Shown: piece after piece, positions 9,700-19,333 of the stretch
Layout: each line of letters starts with the position of its first letter
Position numbering within the stretch: the stretch's first letter is position 1
From: Corythucha ciliata
Taxonomy: Eukaryota; Arthropoda; Insecta; Hemiptera; Tingidae
Direction: 5' to 3'
NCBI GenBank assembly: GCA_038030265.1
Contig: CM075938.1
Span: 4,565,009 to 4,629,008 of the forward strand
Length of the DNA: 64,000 bases
Translations under genes and position numbers: made by a program
The notes under the pieces: generated by a model
What the model was told of the DNA's origin: nothing
The model's database searches: none
Seen by the model: the letters and a program-made list of their open reading frames with translations, nothing else

Positions 9700-12375
9700 T
9701 CAGAGCATATCTGGTGGTCTCTTGCGTTTAAGACGCCGCTCCGGTCTTGGTGGGGGAGGGTTATTCGCAATGTTGGAAATGAACTCATTTTGGTGATTTA
9801 ACATGGCCGAGTGCAGTCTACGGTACGTGGTCCTTAATACGTCATTGACTTCAGGGATTTGTAAATCATTATGTAGAAGAGAGTTCCTGACGTACCATGG
9901 AGCGCTAGAAATCACTCGTAGGACCCGATTTTGGAAAGTTTGTATTCGTTTCACCTGCGAGTTAGATGCTGAGCCCCATAATTGGCAACCATACAACCAC
10001 ACAGGTCTTAGAACCACCATGTAAATTAACCGCTTGATGTTCAAAGGTAGTGGGGACTTGCTGTGGAGAAGGAAATACAGTTGCCTGAAGCGGTGCCTTA
10101 GCCGGTGGAGTAATTCAGTGATGTGTACATCCCATGTTAGTTTTTTATCAAGTTGAAGACCGAGGTATCGAACAACCTGTTTGTGCGGTATTGTTTCTCC
10201 GCTCAGTTGAATAGACGGAGTTGTCGTTTTTAGTTTATACGTGAATTGCATCAGAGTAGATTTTTGAGGATTTAACTTTGTTCTCCAGCGACAGCACCAA
10301 ATCCCTAACTCGTCTACGTAACTCTGCAGTTCTGTAAGCGAAATTTGGTCAGGTCCAGGGGAAAGAATAGCCTGATCATCGGCAAACTGCGCAATAGTGA
10401 GTGTGGAGGAACTAGGTAGATCATGTACATAAAATGTGTACAGTATGGGCCCTAGGACACTCCCTTGAGGCACTCCTGCTCTTATATCACACACTGGGGA
10501 AACTGAGTTTTTAACTTTAACCGAGAATGTTCTGTTGTGCAAATAGGAATATATTAATCTATAAAGTGAATCCGATACCACTGATTTTAGTTTGATTAGG
10601 AGACCTGGTATCCAAACGCGGTCGAACGCCTTCTCTGTGTCCAAAAAAACTGCATGGCATAATTCCTTCCTTTCGTACGTTTCCAGGATAGTGTCCACGA
10701 CTCTGTGGAGTTGCTGTACGCAGGAGTGAGAGCTCCTAAAGCCGAACTGAGTAGGAGGTAGCAGTGGGCTGATCGGACCCAATAAGAGTGGCAGTAGTAG
10801 GCGTTCGAAGATTTTTGAGAAGAGTGGTAATAGACTGATGGGTCTGTATGCGGTAGGATCAGTTCGTTCTTTCCCAGGCTTGTGAATCATTGTTATGATG
10901 GCATACTTCCAGGCTGTGGGGAAGTATCCAAGACGGAGCATGGCGTTGAATATTTGTGTTAAGAACACCAGAGGTTTGCGAGGCAGCGCTTTCAGTAGGG
11001 GTTGAGTGATTAAGTCATACCCCGGAGCTTTTTTTGTTGGGGAGCGAGAAATGGCATTTTTGACCTGGCCAGGCGTGAAGTGGGCTGTGAACGGTGTTAG
11101 CTGCAGTGGTTCATCCAATCTAGTTTGAATTTCTTCATCGAAATGTACATCATGCGGTGGATTGGGTGTGAATTGTTCTCGGAGCATGTCTGAAAACAAG
11201 CGGAACTTTTCAGCTGACGTACAGCGGTATAATTGTCCATCCTTCAACGGTGGGATCTCCGAGATTTCTTTTGTTAGGTACTTGGTTTTTTTCCACAAGC
11301 TACCATCATTGGCATGCAACGATGATAGTTCAGTGAGAGTGGCGGCGTGATGTTCCTCTTTCAGAGCCAAAGTAAGCTCTCTCGTAGCATTATTGTATGC
11401 AGTTTTATGAGGGGGGTAGCGGGTCTGTTCCCATAATCTCCTGCAAGATTTTTTGATTGTGCACAGCTGTTGAATGCGGGGAGATGGTCGAGGGTATTTT
11501 CTGGTCCTTGGCCTGTCAGTTGAACTACCTAGTGATGCGGCAGTTTGGATGTTCCTCGTCAATGTTGCAACTGCTTTGTCCACGTCTTGGGGAGTTTTGA
11601 GAGAAATTTGGAGATTAGTTAGCTCATTCATACTGTCCGAATAAGCTTTCCAGTTGAAGGGATGTTTTATGAGTGTCGCGTTTTCGGTTATGTGAGGACA
11701 ACTGCCAATTTCGATGATAACTGGACGATGATCAGAGGACAACTCGTCGAGTACCGCTGGAGCCGAACATAGGTGGGATGCATGTTTACCGATGAAGAAG
11801 TCGAGCACATCGGGGGTATGAAGGTTGTTGTCCGGATAGTACGTTGGTTGCACAGGAAAAATAGGCTCTAATGATAACCGGTGGACTATGTCATTAAGGA
11901 TCACTCCTCTCGGATTAGATAGGTTGGACCCCCAGCGCCGGTGCTTGCTGTTGAAGTCGCCCCCAATTATAAACCGTGTACTCATCTCATGGAATAGTCC
12001 AAAAAAGTCTGCTTCGCATATTCTATATTTTATGTTTTCAATATCAGATCCAACCTGATATTGTTGATCTTGAATTTTTATTAGTATTCTGGCCACTTGC
12101 ATGTTTTCCTCAATTACGGGAAGAAGTTCATCGTGTAGTATGTTGGCCTTGACAATTAATGCAGCTCCTCCCTGGCTGGAATTGCTGGGATGATCAGCTC
12201 TATAAATTTTGTAATTAGGTATTACTAGTTTTTTATGCAAGGCTAATTTAGTTTCTGTTAAAAGAGCTATATCGATGTTATGAGTGTTCAAAAAGTGCAA
12301 GAGTTCATGATATTTACTCATGATTCCACGGGCATTCCATGTGCTAAGTTTGAGTGTCGTCGCTGAAGGCGTCAT
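9700..12375 (-). CDS. LINE ORF2: APE-type endonuclease and reverse transcriptase
   Basis: This 891-residue polyprotein should nick target DNA and copy the element RNA at the nick. An APE-like endonuclease occupies about residues 8-222: WNARG (13-17), TETK (40-43), GGDFN (138-142) and SSDHRPV (213-219). The reverse transcriptase spans about 435-700, with YRPISLLP (510-517), LDTEKAFDRVW (579-588), AGVPQGSVLGP (633-643) and the catalytic FADD (664-667). A basic C-terminus follows. The length is normal for Jockey elements and there is no stop or frameshift. The start codon overlaps the ORF1 stop as ATGA, which suggests translation by termination and re-initiation. One oddity: the endonuclease segment around 108-125, where relatives carry a Tyr-Pro-Pro loop, has unrelated sequence here, so nicking activity is doubtful. 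Confidence 0.93.
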   Translation of the reverse strand: MTPSATTLKLSTWNARGIMSKYHELLHFLNTHNIDIALLTETKLALHKKLVIPNYKIYRADHPSNSSQGGAALIVKANILHDELLPVIEENMQVARILIKIQDQQYQVGSDIENIKYRICEADFFGLFHEMSTRFIIGGDFNSKHRRWGSNLSNPRGVILNDIVHRLSLEPIFPVQPTYYPDNNLHTPDVLDFFIGKHASHLCSAPAVLDELSSDHRPVIIEIGSCPHITENATLIKHPFNWKAYSDSMNELTNLQISLKTPQDVDKAVATLTRNIQTAASLGSSTDRPRTRKYPRPSPRIQQLCTIKKSCRRLWEQTRYPPHKTAYNNATRELTLALKEEHHAATLTELSSLHANDGSLWKKTKYLTKEISEIPPLKDGQLYRCTSAEKFRLFSDMLREQFTPNPPHDVHFDEEIQTRLDEPLQLTPFTAHFTPGQVKNAISRSPTKKAPGYDLITQPLLKALPRKPLVFLTQIFNAMLRLGYFPTAWKYAIITMIHKPGKERTDPTAYRPISLLPLFSKIFERLLLPLLLGPISPLLPPTQFGFRSSHSCVQQLHRVVDTILETYERKELCHAVFLDTEKAFDRVWIPGLLIKLKSVVSDSLYRLIYSYLHNRTFSVKVKNSVSPVCDIRAGVPQGSVLGPILYTFYVHDLPSSSTLTIAQFADDQAILSPGPDQISLTELQSYVDELGIWCCRWRTKLNPQKSTLMQFTYKLKTTTPSIQLSGETIPHKQVVRYLGLQLDKKLTWDVHITELLHRLRHRFRQLYFLLHSKSPLPLNIKRLIYMVVLRPVWLYGCQLWGSASNSQVKRIQTFQNRVLRVISSAPWYVRNSLLHNDLQIPEVNDVLRTTYRRLHSAMLNHQNEFISNIANNPPPPRPERRLKRKRPPDML

Positions 12376-13499
12376 TTTTTGTTTTGCATAATGTTAGGGA
12401 CGATTTGGGTAATCATTTGGATGAGAGGCGTAAGCAATTGAAGGAGAGAATCGAGTTTCTGTATTACTTGGTTAAGTATCAACCCGGTTGAGTCGTTATT
12501 TTGATTTGGACGAGTCGCATCTGCGTATGTTCTATCAGAAGTAATCTGGTAGGTTCCAGTGTGATTGGAAGGTACCGCGTTTCTTTGGTTGTGGTTTTTC
12601 TCTAAGTTAGTTGACTCATATCTAGATGGTTTAGATAACGAGGAAGCCTTTTGTATTTTCAGATGGACGGGACAGCCTTTATAATTCGCCGAATGTGGTC
12701 CGCTACAGTTGACACACGTAGGCGGTGCTTGGGTCGGCTTAGTGCAGTTAGAGGTCTGATGATGTCCTTCACATTTCACACATCTGGGTGTCATATGACA
12801 GCAGTTTTTAGTGTGGCCGTAGGATTGGCAGTTGGTACACTGCAAAACATTCCTACGGGGTTTAGGGGGTTCCACTTTGATTACACCACCGTAGAGACGA
12901 TCTAGTTCGTAGATTTTTTCTATTCCCGGGGTGTGTTTAAGGTCTAGGAAAAAGAGGGACAGCGGCGTTTTCGTAACTGGATGATGTACTGGGAGCATTT
13001 GGGTTGGCTCAAAACCTTTTAGTTTTAATTCCTCAATTATTTCTTTGGTGTCACATGTAAAATGCAGACCTCGTATTACTACACGCAGGCAGCGTTCAGA
13101 CTTAACTTGAAAACTGTAGTATTCCGCTTTTTTCCCCTCCAAGTACTTTGTGGCCGTTCTATAACCATCAATGGTTGAGAAAATGAATTTTACCTTGTTA
13201 TTACCCACTGTAGAGTGTTTGTAGTCAGTTAGACCAAGTTCGTTAAAGTTTTTAATGATCAGACTCATGTTGCTTACATTTGTGACAAAGATGGGCGGGG
13301 GTCGGTCAGTTTTTTTATCGGTTGGAGATGTGTTTACATTGGTTGTACCTGAACTTTCGACGGTCATGTTTTCAAGTTGTTGTAGTGGAGCGAAGGGATT
13401 AGGAGATATAAACGTATCTAAGTTACGCAATCTTTTCGGGTTCGGAGGTCCCCCGTCAGATGAACCGGGCATTTTCCCTCGAACGTAAACACACGGCAC
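12372..13499 (-). CDS. LINE ORF1: gag-like nucleic-acid-binding protein with zinc knuckles
   Basis: This 375-residue protein should coat the element RNA. Residues 1-70 are Pro/Ser-rich and look disordered. About 70-130 resembles an RRM-like fold. About 138-205 matches the zinc-knuckle-associated PRE_C2HC type of domain found in Jockey ORF1 proteins. Three cysteine/histidine knuckles follow: one starting with Cys221 and Cys224 (CTNCQSYGH), one with Cys240 and Cys243, and one with Cys262 and Cys265. The C-terminus (from about 280) is Ser/Asn-rich. The first Met is used here; Met10 (MPGSSDGG) is an equally plausible start. The stop codon overlaps the ORF2 start by the last bases of ATGA. No frame damage is seen. 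Confidence 0.9.
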   Translation of the reverse strand: MPCVYVRGKMPGSSDGGPPNPKRLRNLDTFISPNPFAPLQQLENMTVESSGTTNVNTSPTDKKTDRPPPIFVTNVSNMSLIIKNFNELGLTDYKHSTVGNNKVKFIFSTIDGYRTATKYLEGKKAEYYSFQVKSERCLRVVIRGLHFTCDTKEIIEELKLKGFEPTQMLPVHHPVTKTPLSLFFLDLKHTPGIEKIYELDRLYGGVIKVEPPKPRRNVLQCTNCQSYGHTKNCCHMTPRCVKCEGHHQTSNCTKPTQAPPTCVNCSGPHSANYKGCPVHLKIQKASSLSKPSRYESTNLEKNHNQRNAVPSNHTGTYQITSDRTYADATRPNQNNDSTGLILNQVIQKLDSLLQLLTPLIQMITQIVPNIMQNKK

Positions 13500-13589
13500 T
13501 CAAAAGTTGATAAATAACTTTTTTTATGTTTTGACAATAACTAAGAATGTTTTTTGTTTTTTAACAATAACGACTCGAACGATGTAACT

Positions 13590-13910
13590 CCTTCGCTCTA
13601 CGTTGAGCAACTTCAAAATTCGACGCTGTTGACCAATTCAAAAAGCAATTTTGCCCAAATAAATATTTTTCCCTCATGAGTGGAACATTATCTCCACGGC
13701 CCTGCCCGAACACAATAGCCAATTTCACGGAGTTGGCTCTTAAAACCAAATTTCTAGGGTCTGGTTATCATAGCTTACAAGCAATAACTTCGCGGCCTTT
13801 GCTCTCTTAAAATTACATTTCGCGGGGATCGGCTGCTTATAAAACACCATTTTGAGGTTTCGTCCACCTCAAAACACCAATTTCGCGCTGTCAGCTGCCT
13901 CAAAAAAAAC
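13590..13910 (+). repeat. Family B repeat block downstream of the LINE
   Basis: About nine units of the B type, such as CAATTTCGCGG followed by TTGGCTCCTCAAAA, continuing the pattern seen left of the LINE at 9300-9370. The two blocks were probably one array before the LINE inserted. Confidence 0.6.
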
Positions 13911-14590
13911 AATTATTTTCAAATAATTGACGGGAAATCCTCACCGTGCACCTGTCTTCCCCTAGCCGGATCCTATTTTTGCACCGTTCGTAAAACTCCT
14001 GATGACTTCTTCCTCTGTTTCCCTCAAATGTCCCACCCATATCCGCCTCATTTCGTAGATTTATCTTCGATTTCGTTAGAGAAGCAGCATGAAAAGATAC
14101 AATAATAATTGATTCTTCTGATTCTGAGAGGATTACAAACCCGTTTCGACAGTTGAAAAACCCGTGATGCCCTTTAAAACAGTAGTGAATTATATACTGT
14201 AGTAATGGTTTGGGATGTCGGAGCTTGCATATTATATTAATAACAATTTTTCTACGTTGCATGATTTCATAACTTTACTTAAGATAACCGTTACTTCCTA
14301 CTAACAAATTCTAATACATGTACATATCCCCTTTTGGTTAAGATAAGCTGTCTGAATATGGGACAACTGAAAATGCGTGCTGTTTTGACTGGATTGCGAA
14401 ATCTTCTGGACTGAAGGAGAGATAAGGAATATCATTTCTGAGTTTTTTAAGGCTACCAGCGAGCAAGGAATTTATGACTGATTCATTTTTTTTCATTTAT
14501 CCTTATCCTTCCTTTCATTGAATTATAAGAATAACACGAGAAATTTGACCCTTTCGCTGATGAGATACACAGAGGTCACCTCAACAAAAA
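13911..14590. other. Upstream intergenic region, no gene recognised
   Basis: A+T-rich unique-looking sequence between the family B block and the TATA box of the LDLa gene. A 120-residue open frame on the minus strand (13900-14262) has no recognisable domain and unlikely composition. Regulatory elements of the downstream gene may lie here, but I cannot point to one. Confidence 0.5.
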
Positions 14591-14598
14591 TATATAAG
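14591..14598 (+). promoter_or_regulatory. TATA box of the LDLa gene
   Basis: TATATAAG lies 51 bp before the ATG of the downstream gene. A start site about 25-32 bp further on would fall near GACAGACC (14621-14628), giving a 5' UTR of about 25 bases. The consensus match and spacing are good, but there is no transcript evidence. Confidence 0.6.
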
Positions 14599-14648
14599 CC
14601 ATTCTCGGAATGTTGCTTAAGACAGACCAGCCCGAATAGAACAGTGCA

Positions 14649-15746
14649 ATGGGTCGATCTGGGGCAGTAATAATTGTGTTATTCGCGTGAGTAAACTATT
14701 TTTTCGTGGCAAAACTAGCAGAACTTATTATGATAGAGAATAGAGCACTAATGATGTATTGTAATATTTCACTTCAGATTTGGATATAGTTCGCCCTTCA
14801 TTGGAGGAGCTGAAACGTCGTCGGATATTGTCAGCTTACCCACAAATACTTCAGTGTCCCCACCGTCTGACAATGTTTTGGATTTTCTGGAATCAGTTAT
14901 TTCATCCACGAGAGATATTTACGCCAAAATTGAAGATAATTCTACTGAGCGTCTTCTTTTGAAATTGAAAAAGATAGAAGCCGGAGTAAGTGCGAACGAT
15001 TTTTACTTCTCGGCCTCGATTGTAAAGGAATTAGCTGAAAAGGTTGGTCTATGTATAGTAACAAGATGAGTTTTAAATTAATTAGGATGGATGATAACTT
15101 GGATTGTTCATTTTGATGATTGATGAATGAGTTTTAGATACTTTCGCTGGCAAAAGACGTGAGAAGTAAGATCGAATTGATGGAAACCGAAAAAAACCTC
15201 AGATTATTTACAGCGAGATTGGTCAATGGAGGAAATCAAACATCGCTTAACAATTGGCTTGACAGTAAAGCTAGTGAAATAACTGAGGCTGTTGCTAGCT
15301 TGACCATACTTTACTCCGACTTATCAACAAATTACCAGCATCATTTGAGCAACATCGGAGTAATAAAGAGACGCCTCTCGGTACTGTTGACTTATTCTCA
15401 TAAAAGTGTAAACTTGGATGACAACGATTCTGACTCAACTACGCAAATTTGTCGTAACGGCATGTTCGTGTGTGACAATGGAGCTCGAAACTTGACTTGT
15501 GTGAAATACTGTAACGGTCATGGTGAGTGCGGTGATGGATCAGACGAACCGCCAGACTGTGAGTCATTTCTGTAATCGTGCATTTCAATTTTGAAGTTAA
15601 TTTCACTTTTGTGATAAACAGGCCGCAATCTGTTTGGAAAAAACTGTCCAAGTTTTCGCTGCGATGATGGTCAATGCACGAACGTCAGATTTAGATGCGT
15701 TAACGACGTATGTAGGGACGGAAGTCAAATGCACTATTGCACATAG
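14649..15746 (+). CDS. Secreted protein with helical N-terminal region and two LDL-receptor class A modules (4 exons)
   Basis: Spliced model: exons 14649-14686, 14778-15042, 15138-15558 and 15622-15746. Every intron has GT..AG borders and the frame closes across all three, giving 282 residues. Residues 1-24 look like a signal peptide (MGRSGAVIIVLFA, then a small-residue cleavage region). Residues 40-180 are rich in Leu, Ile, Lys and Glu in heptad-like spacing and lack Cys, so probably helical or coiled coil. LDLa module 1 is 206-242 with six Cys and the calcium motif DGSDE. Module 2 is 250-281, also with six Cys but with the acidic calcium site replaced (DGSQMHY). The last Cys of module 1 is split by intron 3. 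Likely an extracellular binding or assembly protein. Coiled coil plus LDLa recalls annelid haemoglobin linkers, but the linker barrel domain is missing. Function unknown. Confidence 0.78.
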
Positions 15747-16480
15747 CAATGAAAAGAGTTCTCGCGGAGCGGTTCATTCGGTAATATATTCTCTTATGCA
15801 ACAAACCATTTCCTTCTTTTTAATTTGTAATGCTCACCAATGTTACAGCTAGACAGGTGAAACATTGGCGGTACTGTTCATAGCAATTCTAAAATAGCTA
15901 AATAGTAAAATAAAATGAATAAATAAATACAGTGACTGAAAATCTTGGACTGTTTTCTCGATCCCCCGTCCCCAACTATCAACCCGTCTTGGCAAAACCA
16001 AGCCAGGGACAACCCGGCTCACCAGAAACGATGAGAACCATGAGAGCGAAACCGGGACTGGGAATGTTGCGGACAGGCGCCTCGGCCATTGTTCGAAAGA
16101 GAACGAGAACGAGATGGATGTTTGAGGTTGTAACCACCAGACAAACACAGAATTTGCAACGGAGGTGCTGTCCAGTCTCCGTTTCGACCTCAGACCAACA
16201 GTCACCACCAGGTTTACTCGGTCCTGGTCTTTAAGCCCTGTGTACCTGTGTTTGTCTAGTGGGTACAACCCCATACATCCACCTCGTTCCCCCATGAAAA
16301 TGGGTGTCAAACTAGCCTTCACAGGGCCGGACTACCGGGGCTATAGCCCTGGGCGGCAAAATTCAAAATATCAGGTGTGGGGGAGGGCAATAAGACAAAT
16401 CGAACCAAAAGAAGAAAGGGATGAACTTGAGGAGAATAAATTTTTCTTCACTTCATTCGGATCAACTAATTAATTTCATC
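15747..16480. other. 3' flank of the LDLa gene and intergenic region
   Basis: Two overlapping candidate poly(A) signals, AATAAA at 15909-15914 and 15918-15923, lie about 165 bp after the stop codon and could end the LDLa transcript. The remainder is G+C-richer, with open frames on both strands that overlap and lack domains. A hAT-type terminus-like motif, CAGGGCCGG, starts at 16322 without a visible partner. Confidence 0.45.
15909..15923 (+). terminator. Candidate polyadenylation signal
   Basis: Two AATAAA hexamers in tandem, downstream of the LDLa stop codon and followed by an A/T-rich stretch. Placement fits, but the surrounding sequence is A/T-rich enough for a chance match. Confidence 0.35.
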
Positions 16481-17030
16481 CCTATCGAGCTGTGTACTCC
16501 GCGCTTTTCCTAAATTTTAGCCGTGAGTTAGTATATTTCTTTTTCAATTTAGATAGTTAGCGCTTAATCCAAATTTTAGCCGTGATTTAGTGATTTTTCT
16601 CAATTCTAGCCGTGAATCAGCGATGTTTCTCCAAGCCTCGTACTACGTCAGCTCTTGATCATTTACAGCTGAAAACACCTATAGTGTTCTATCTGTGCTT
16701 TTTCGATGAAACTCGCACGCCCGCTATACAATAAACGCTGAACCCACTCTATTATAGCCGCTAAAATTGCGCGTCTCCCGTCTCATGTAGGTCACAGGGT
16801 CACTTTTAGCATGAATTAAGCGCTATCCTCAATTTTAGTCGTGAAATTGCCCAATGACCTACACGCATGACCGTTTTTTCTCACTTTTGGCCGTGGTTGA
16901 ATCAGAAATCACGAATTGACGTATTTTCGTAATTTTAGCCACGAATGAGCGCGTTTTAGCAATTATAACTAAGAATGTTGGAGTTTCTTGAAAATTTTAG
17001 TCGTACCATTGCGCCAAGAACAGCAAATTA
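16480..17030 (+). repeat. Family A repeat block, third
   Basis: Units of TCAATTTTAGCCGTGAATTAG followed by CGCTTTTTC, in the same orientation as the blocks at 3.5-7.2 kb but more worn and interrupted by about 200 bp of unrelated sequence near 16640-16800. It stops just before a second hAT-like terminus, CAGTGGCGTGTACC at about 17052. Confidence 0.6.
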
Positions 17031-17239
17031 GCGTGCCTTTGTGTGGCTCACTCAGTGGCGTGTACCGTGGTAAAAATGCAAGGGGGGCGGACCACTCCGG
17101 GGAGCCCCCGAAAAGCTTAAAGATGAAAAAAACGCGAATTTTTAGGTTCTATGTTCATGGATGTAGGCGCGTGAAAAGAAATTGTCCTGTTGGACAGCGA
17201 TTTGGCTCCAATTTGACGATTTTTAGTCCATCCGACTAA

Positions 17240-17570
17240 TTCGCGGGTAGCAATGAGGAAAATGCAGATTCGCGGCTTTCAAGAAAAACCCTTTGAGAGA
17301 AAGCGTTAATTTGCGGCTAAATAATGAAGAAAAACGATACAATTCGCAGCTAAAAATGAAAAAAATCGGTAATTCGCAGCTAAAATTGAGGGAAACTAAT
17401 TGAGGCTAAAATTGAGAAAAATAGCTAATTCGCGGGGTAAAAACGCTGATTGCGGCTAAAGTTGAGAAATAGTGCTGATTCGCGGATTAAACTGGGAAAA
17501 ATCGCTTTTTCGCGACAAAACAATTGAGAAAATTGCGTATAATTGAGTATAATGAGCCGATGGACCGCTC
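17240..17570 (-). repeat. Family A repeat block, inverted orientation
   Basis: The same unit read in reverse: TAATTCGCGGCTAAAATTGAG and AAAAATAGC. Together with the preceding plus-strand block it makes a large imperfect inverted repeat separated by about 200 bp, just left of the hAT-like element. Confidence 0.65.
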
Positions 17571-17689
17571 CTCGCCGGCAGGGCCGTTTCTAGCCCTCGC
17601 GGGGCCCATATTGGCGAGAACTATCGGGGGGGGGGGGGGCTAGCAGCCGGTGGAGACGCGAATTCAGGTTTTGCTTAAAAGGCAGGGGT

Positions 17690-18260
17690 TTCAGAAATTG
17701 CGTGCTTTGCTCTACAAAAAAACTGGCTTGATAGCCACTCGCATCCTTCAAATAGGTATTCCCACGAAAAACCGGATAAGCTGACTACAATCGCACCAAC
17801 AAAATGAAGATTTTCGCGCCTTGAAAATGGCTAAACTTACTATTTACGATCTAAAAATAGCAAAACTGGCGATTGTCGCTCTAATAGTAGCCAAACTGAC
17901 TTCTCGTGCCCTATAAATTGCTAGACGTACGGTTAGGGAGCCATGAAAGTACCTGAAAAGTACAAGATTCGCGCCCTAAAAATGGCTAAATCGACCATTC
18001 ACGCACGAAAAGTGGCCTTGGCTTTCTGGGTACTTAGCGTCCGAAAAACAACTAAATTGGCTCCACGCACTCCAAAAATTATTAAAAATTGACGATTCGT
18101 ACCCTAAAAATGCATATACAAATGACTCCCGCCATGAAAATGGCAAAAGCGCGCCAATAATGGCTAAAACTGAGCACTCCCGCCTTTATTTCGCCCCCGA
18201 AAAATTGCAAAAATTGACTCTATACGCCCTAAAAATAGATTCGTGCCCTAAAAGTATCAA
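17690..18260 (+). repeat. Family D repeat block inside the hAT-like element
   Basis: About 18 units of the CTAAAAATGGCTAAACTGAC / ATTCGCG type, as at 1778-2960. Enclosure by transposon ends offers a way for the family to spread. Confidence 0.65.
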
Positions 18261-18269
18261 CACCGGTTG

Positions 18270-18855
18270 TGTTTTATTCGTTGACTCGTTTGAAAATAAT
18301 TGCGTTGCCGAAACCGCGGTCACGACAGTTCAAATAAAACAAGTGGGAGAAGATTTTCATTTCTTGCCTTTATTATGAAAATTCTACAACTCCAAGACAG
18401 TTACAACGTATAAAAAGATCCAAAAAGCCCCCCAAAACAGCTGACTATTTGTCAATAAAATTAATGATGTTCAAAAATGTCGATTCAGACATTAAACTGT
18501 TGGATTTTTTGAGATTAATAGCAGATTAAACCAAACAGTACCTATTTTGCACTTTTATGGAAAGGATATTTTGCTAGTCCGGCCAATGAAATTACCTGTC
18601 TGTTCGGCTCTGTAGCCGTCAAAAGTGCCTCAAATAAGCGGCTGAAACGAAGCACTTGGACGGGAAATGTTCGCAAATTTGGACGGGACACGATCAATTT
18701 AATCGAAAGTGGAAAATTGTTGAATTGCAGAGGCAGACTGCAAGCACAGTAAGAGTGGCCTCCATTGAGTGAGACTCGTCGTTCCTGGGGCCGAAGTTGA
18801 AACACGTTCAAGTTTCGTACCGAGAAACCCTTCAAGATCCGAGTTTATTGGACTT
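18270..18855. other. Unique-looking middle of the hAT-like element
   Basis: No repeat units and no domain. A 97-residue open frame on the minus strand (18542-18835) has no recognisable motif. This is where a transposase would lie in an autonomous relative, but I see no trace of the hAT dimerisation domain. Confidence 0.45.
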
Positions 18856-18859
18856 AGTT

Positions 18860-19300
18860 ATTTAAAATAGCAATTTCGGGTGGGGGGGGGGGGTCCGTCT
18901 CAATTGAATAAACAAGTTCCGTGGGTTCGGCTCTTCCAAATATCAATTTCGAGGGTTTGGCTTAACCTGACAAGCCAATTTCGTAATTATGTCTTCTTCA
19001 AAAGACAATTTCGCGAGGTTTCCCTCATCCGAAAAAGCAATTTCGCGGGATCTTTAAAAATCGAATTTCCAGGATTTGCCCCTTTAAAGCGCCAATTGGG
19101 CAGATTTCTCTTCTTTTAAACCCCACGGTTTGGTCGACTTTAGCAACCAAATTTCTTGGATTTGGCTATTTAAAATGGACATTTCGGGTGCTTGCGGCTC
19201 AAATACGCCAATTTCACTTTCACACGTTTGCATCTTTCAAGACTCCTTTTTGTGGATAAGGCGCCTTCAAAGCCAATTTCGCGGATTTTCATGCCTACCC
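18860..19300 (+). repeat. Family B repeat block inside the hAT-like element
   Basis: About 13 units of CAATTTCGCGG / TTTGGCTC / AAAAAGC, in the same orientation as the block at 7430-8445. It begins next to a G run near 18882-18892. Confidence 0.65.
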
Positions 19301-19333
19301 TGCCTTCCCCCTAAAAACGGCCCTGCTCGCTGG

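Larger units (their letters stand above)
9375..13580 (-). mobile_element. Jockey-type non-LTR retrotransposon (LINE), apparently full length
   Basis: On the minus strand the order is short 5' leader, ORF1 (gag-like), ORF2 (endonuclease plus reverse transcriptase), 3' UTR and poly(A). The tail is the run of 34 T at 9375-9408. Both ORFs are uninterrupted. The 5' end is not sharply visible. TGTAACTCCTT at about 13581 resembles TGTAGCTCACTT just before the poly(T), and could be a decayed target duplication, which would put the 5' end near 13580. Family B repeats lie on both sides, so the element probably landed in a B array. The two-ORF layout with zinc knuckles in ORF1 and an APE-type endonuclease in ORF2 is typical of the Jockey clade of arthropods. 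Confidence 0.9.
17579..19325. mobile_element. Non-autonomous hAT-like element carrying repeat families D and B
   Basis: Left end CAGGGCCGTTTCTAG at 17579; right end CTAAAAACGGCCCTG finishing at 19325. The two are inverted copies with one mismatch in 15 bp. The flanks are CTCGCCGG (17571-17578) and CTCGCTGG (19326-19333), an 8-bp target duplication with one change. An 8-bp duplication and CAGGG termini are the hallmarks of hAT elements. No transposase frame is present. The interior has a G run (about 17628-17639), a family D array (about 17690-18260), about 600 bp of unrelated sequence, another G run and a family B array (about 18860-19300). Confidence 0.75.

Noticed and set aside
14649..15746. 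Identification as an extracellular haemoglobin linker chain
   Set aside because: The coiled coil plus LDLa plan is similar, but the C-terminal barrel domain is missing and there is a second LDLa module, so the name would not be justified.
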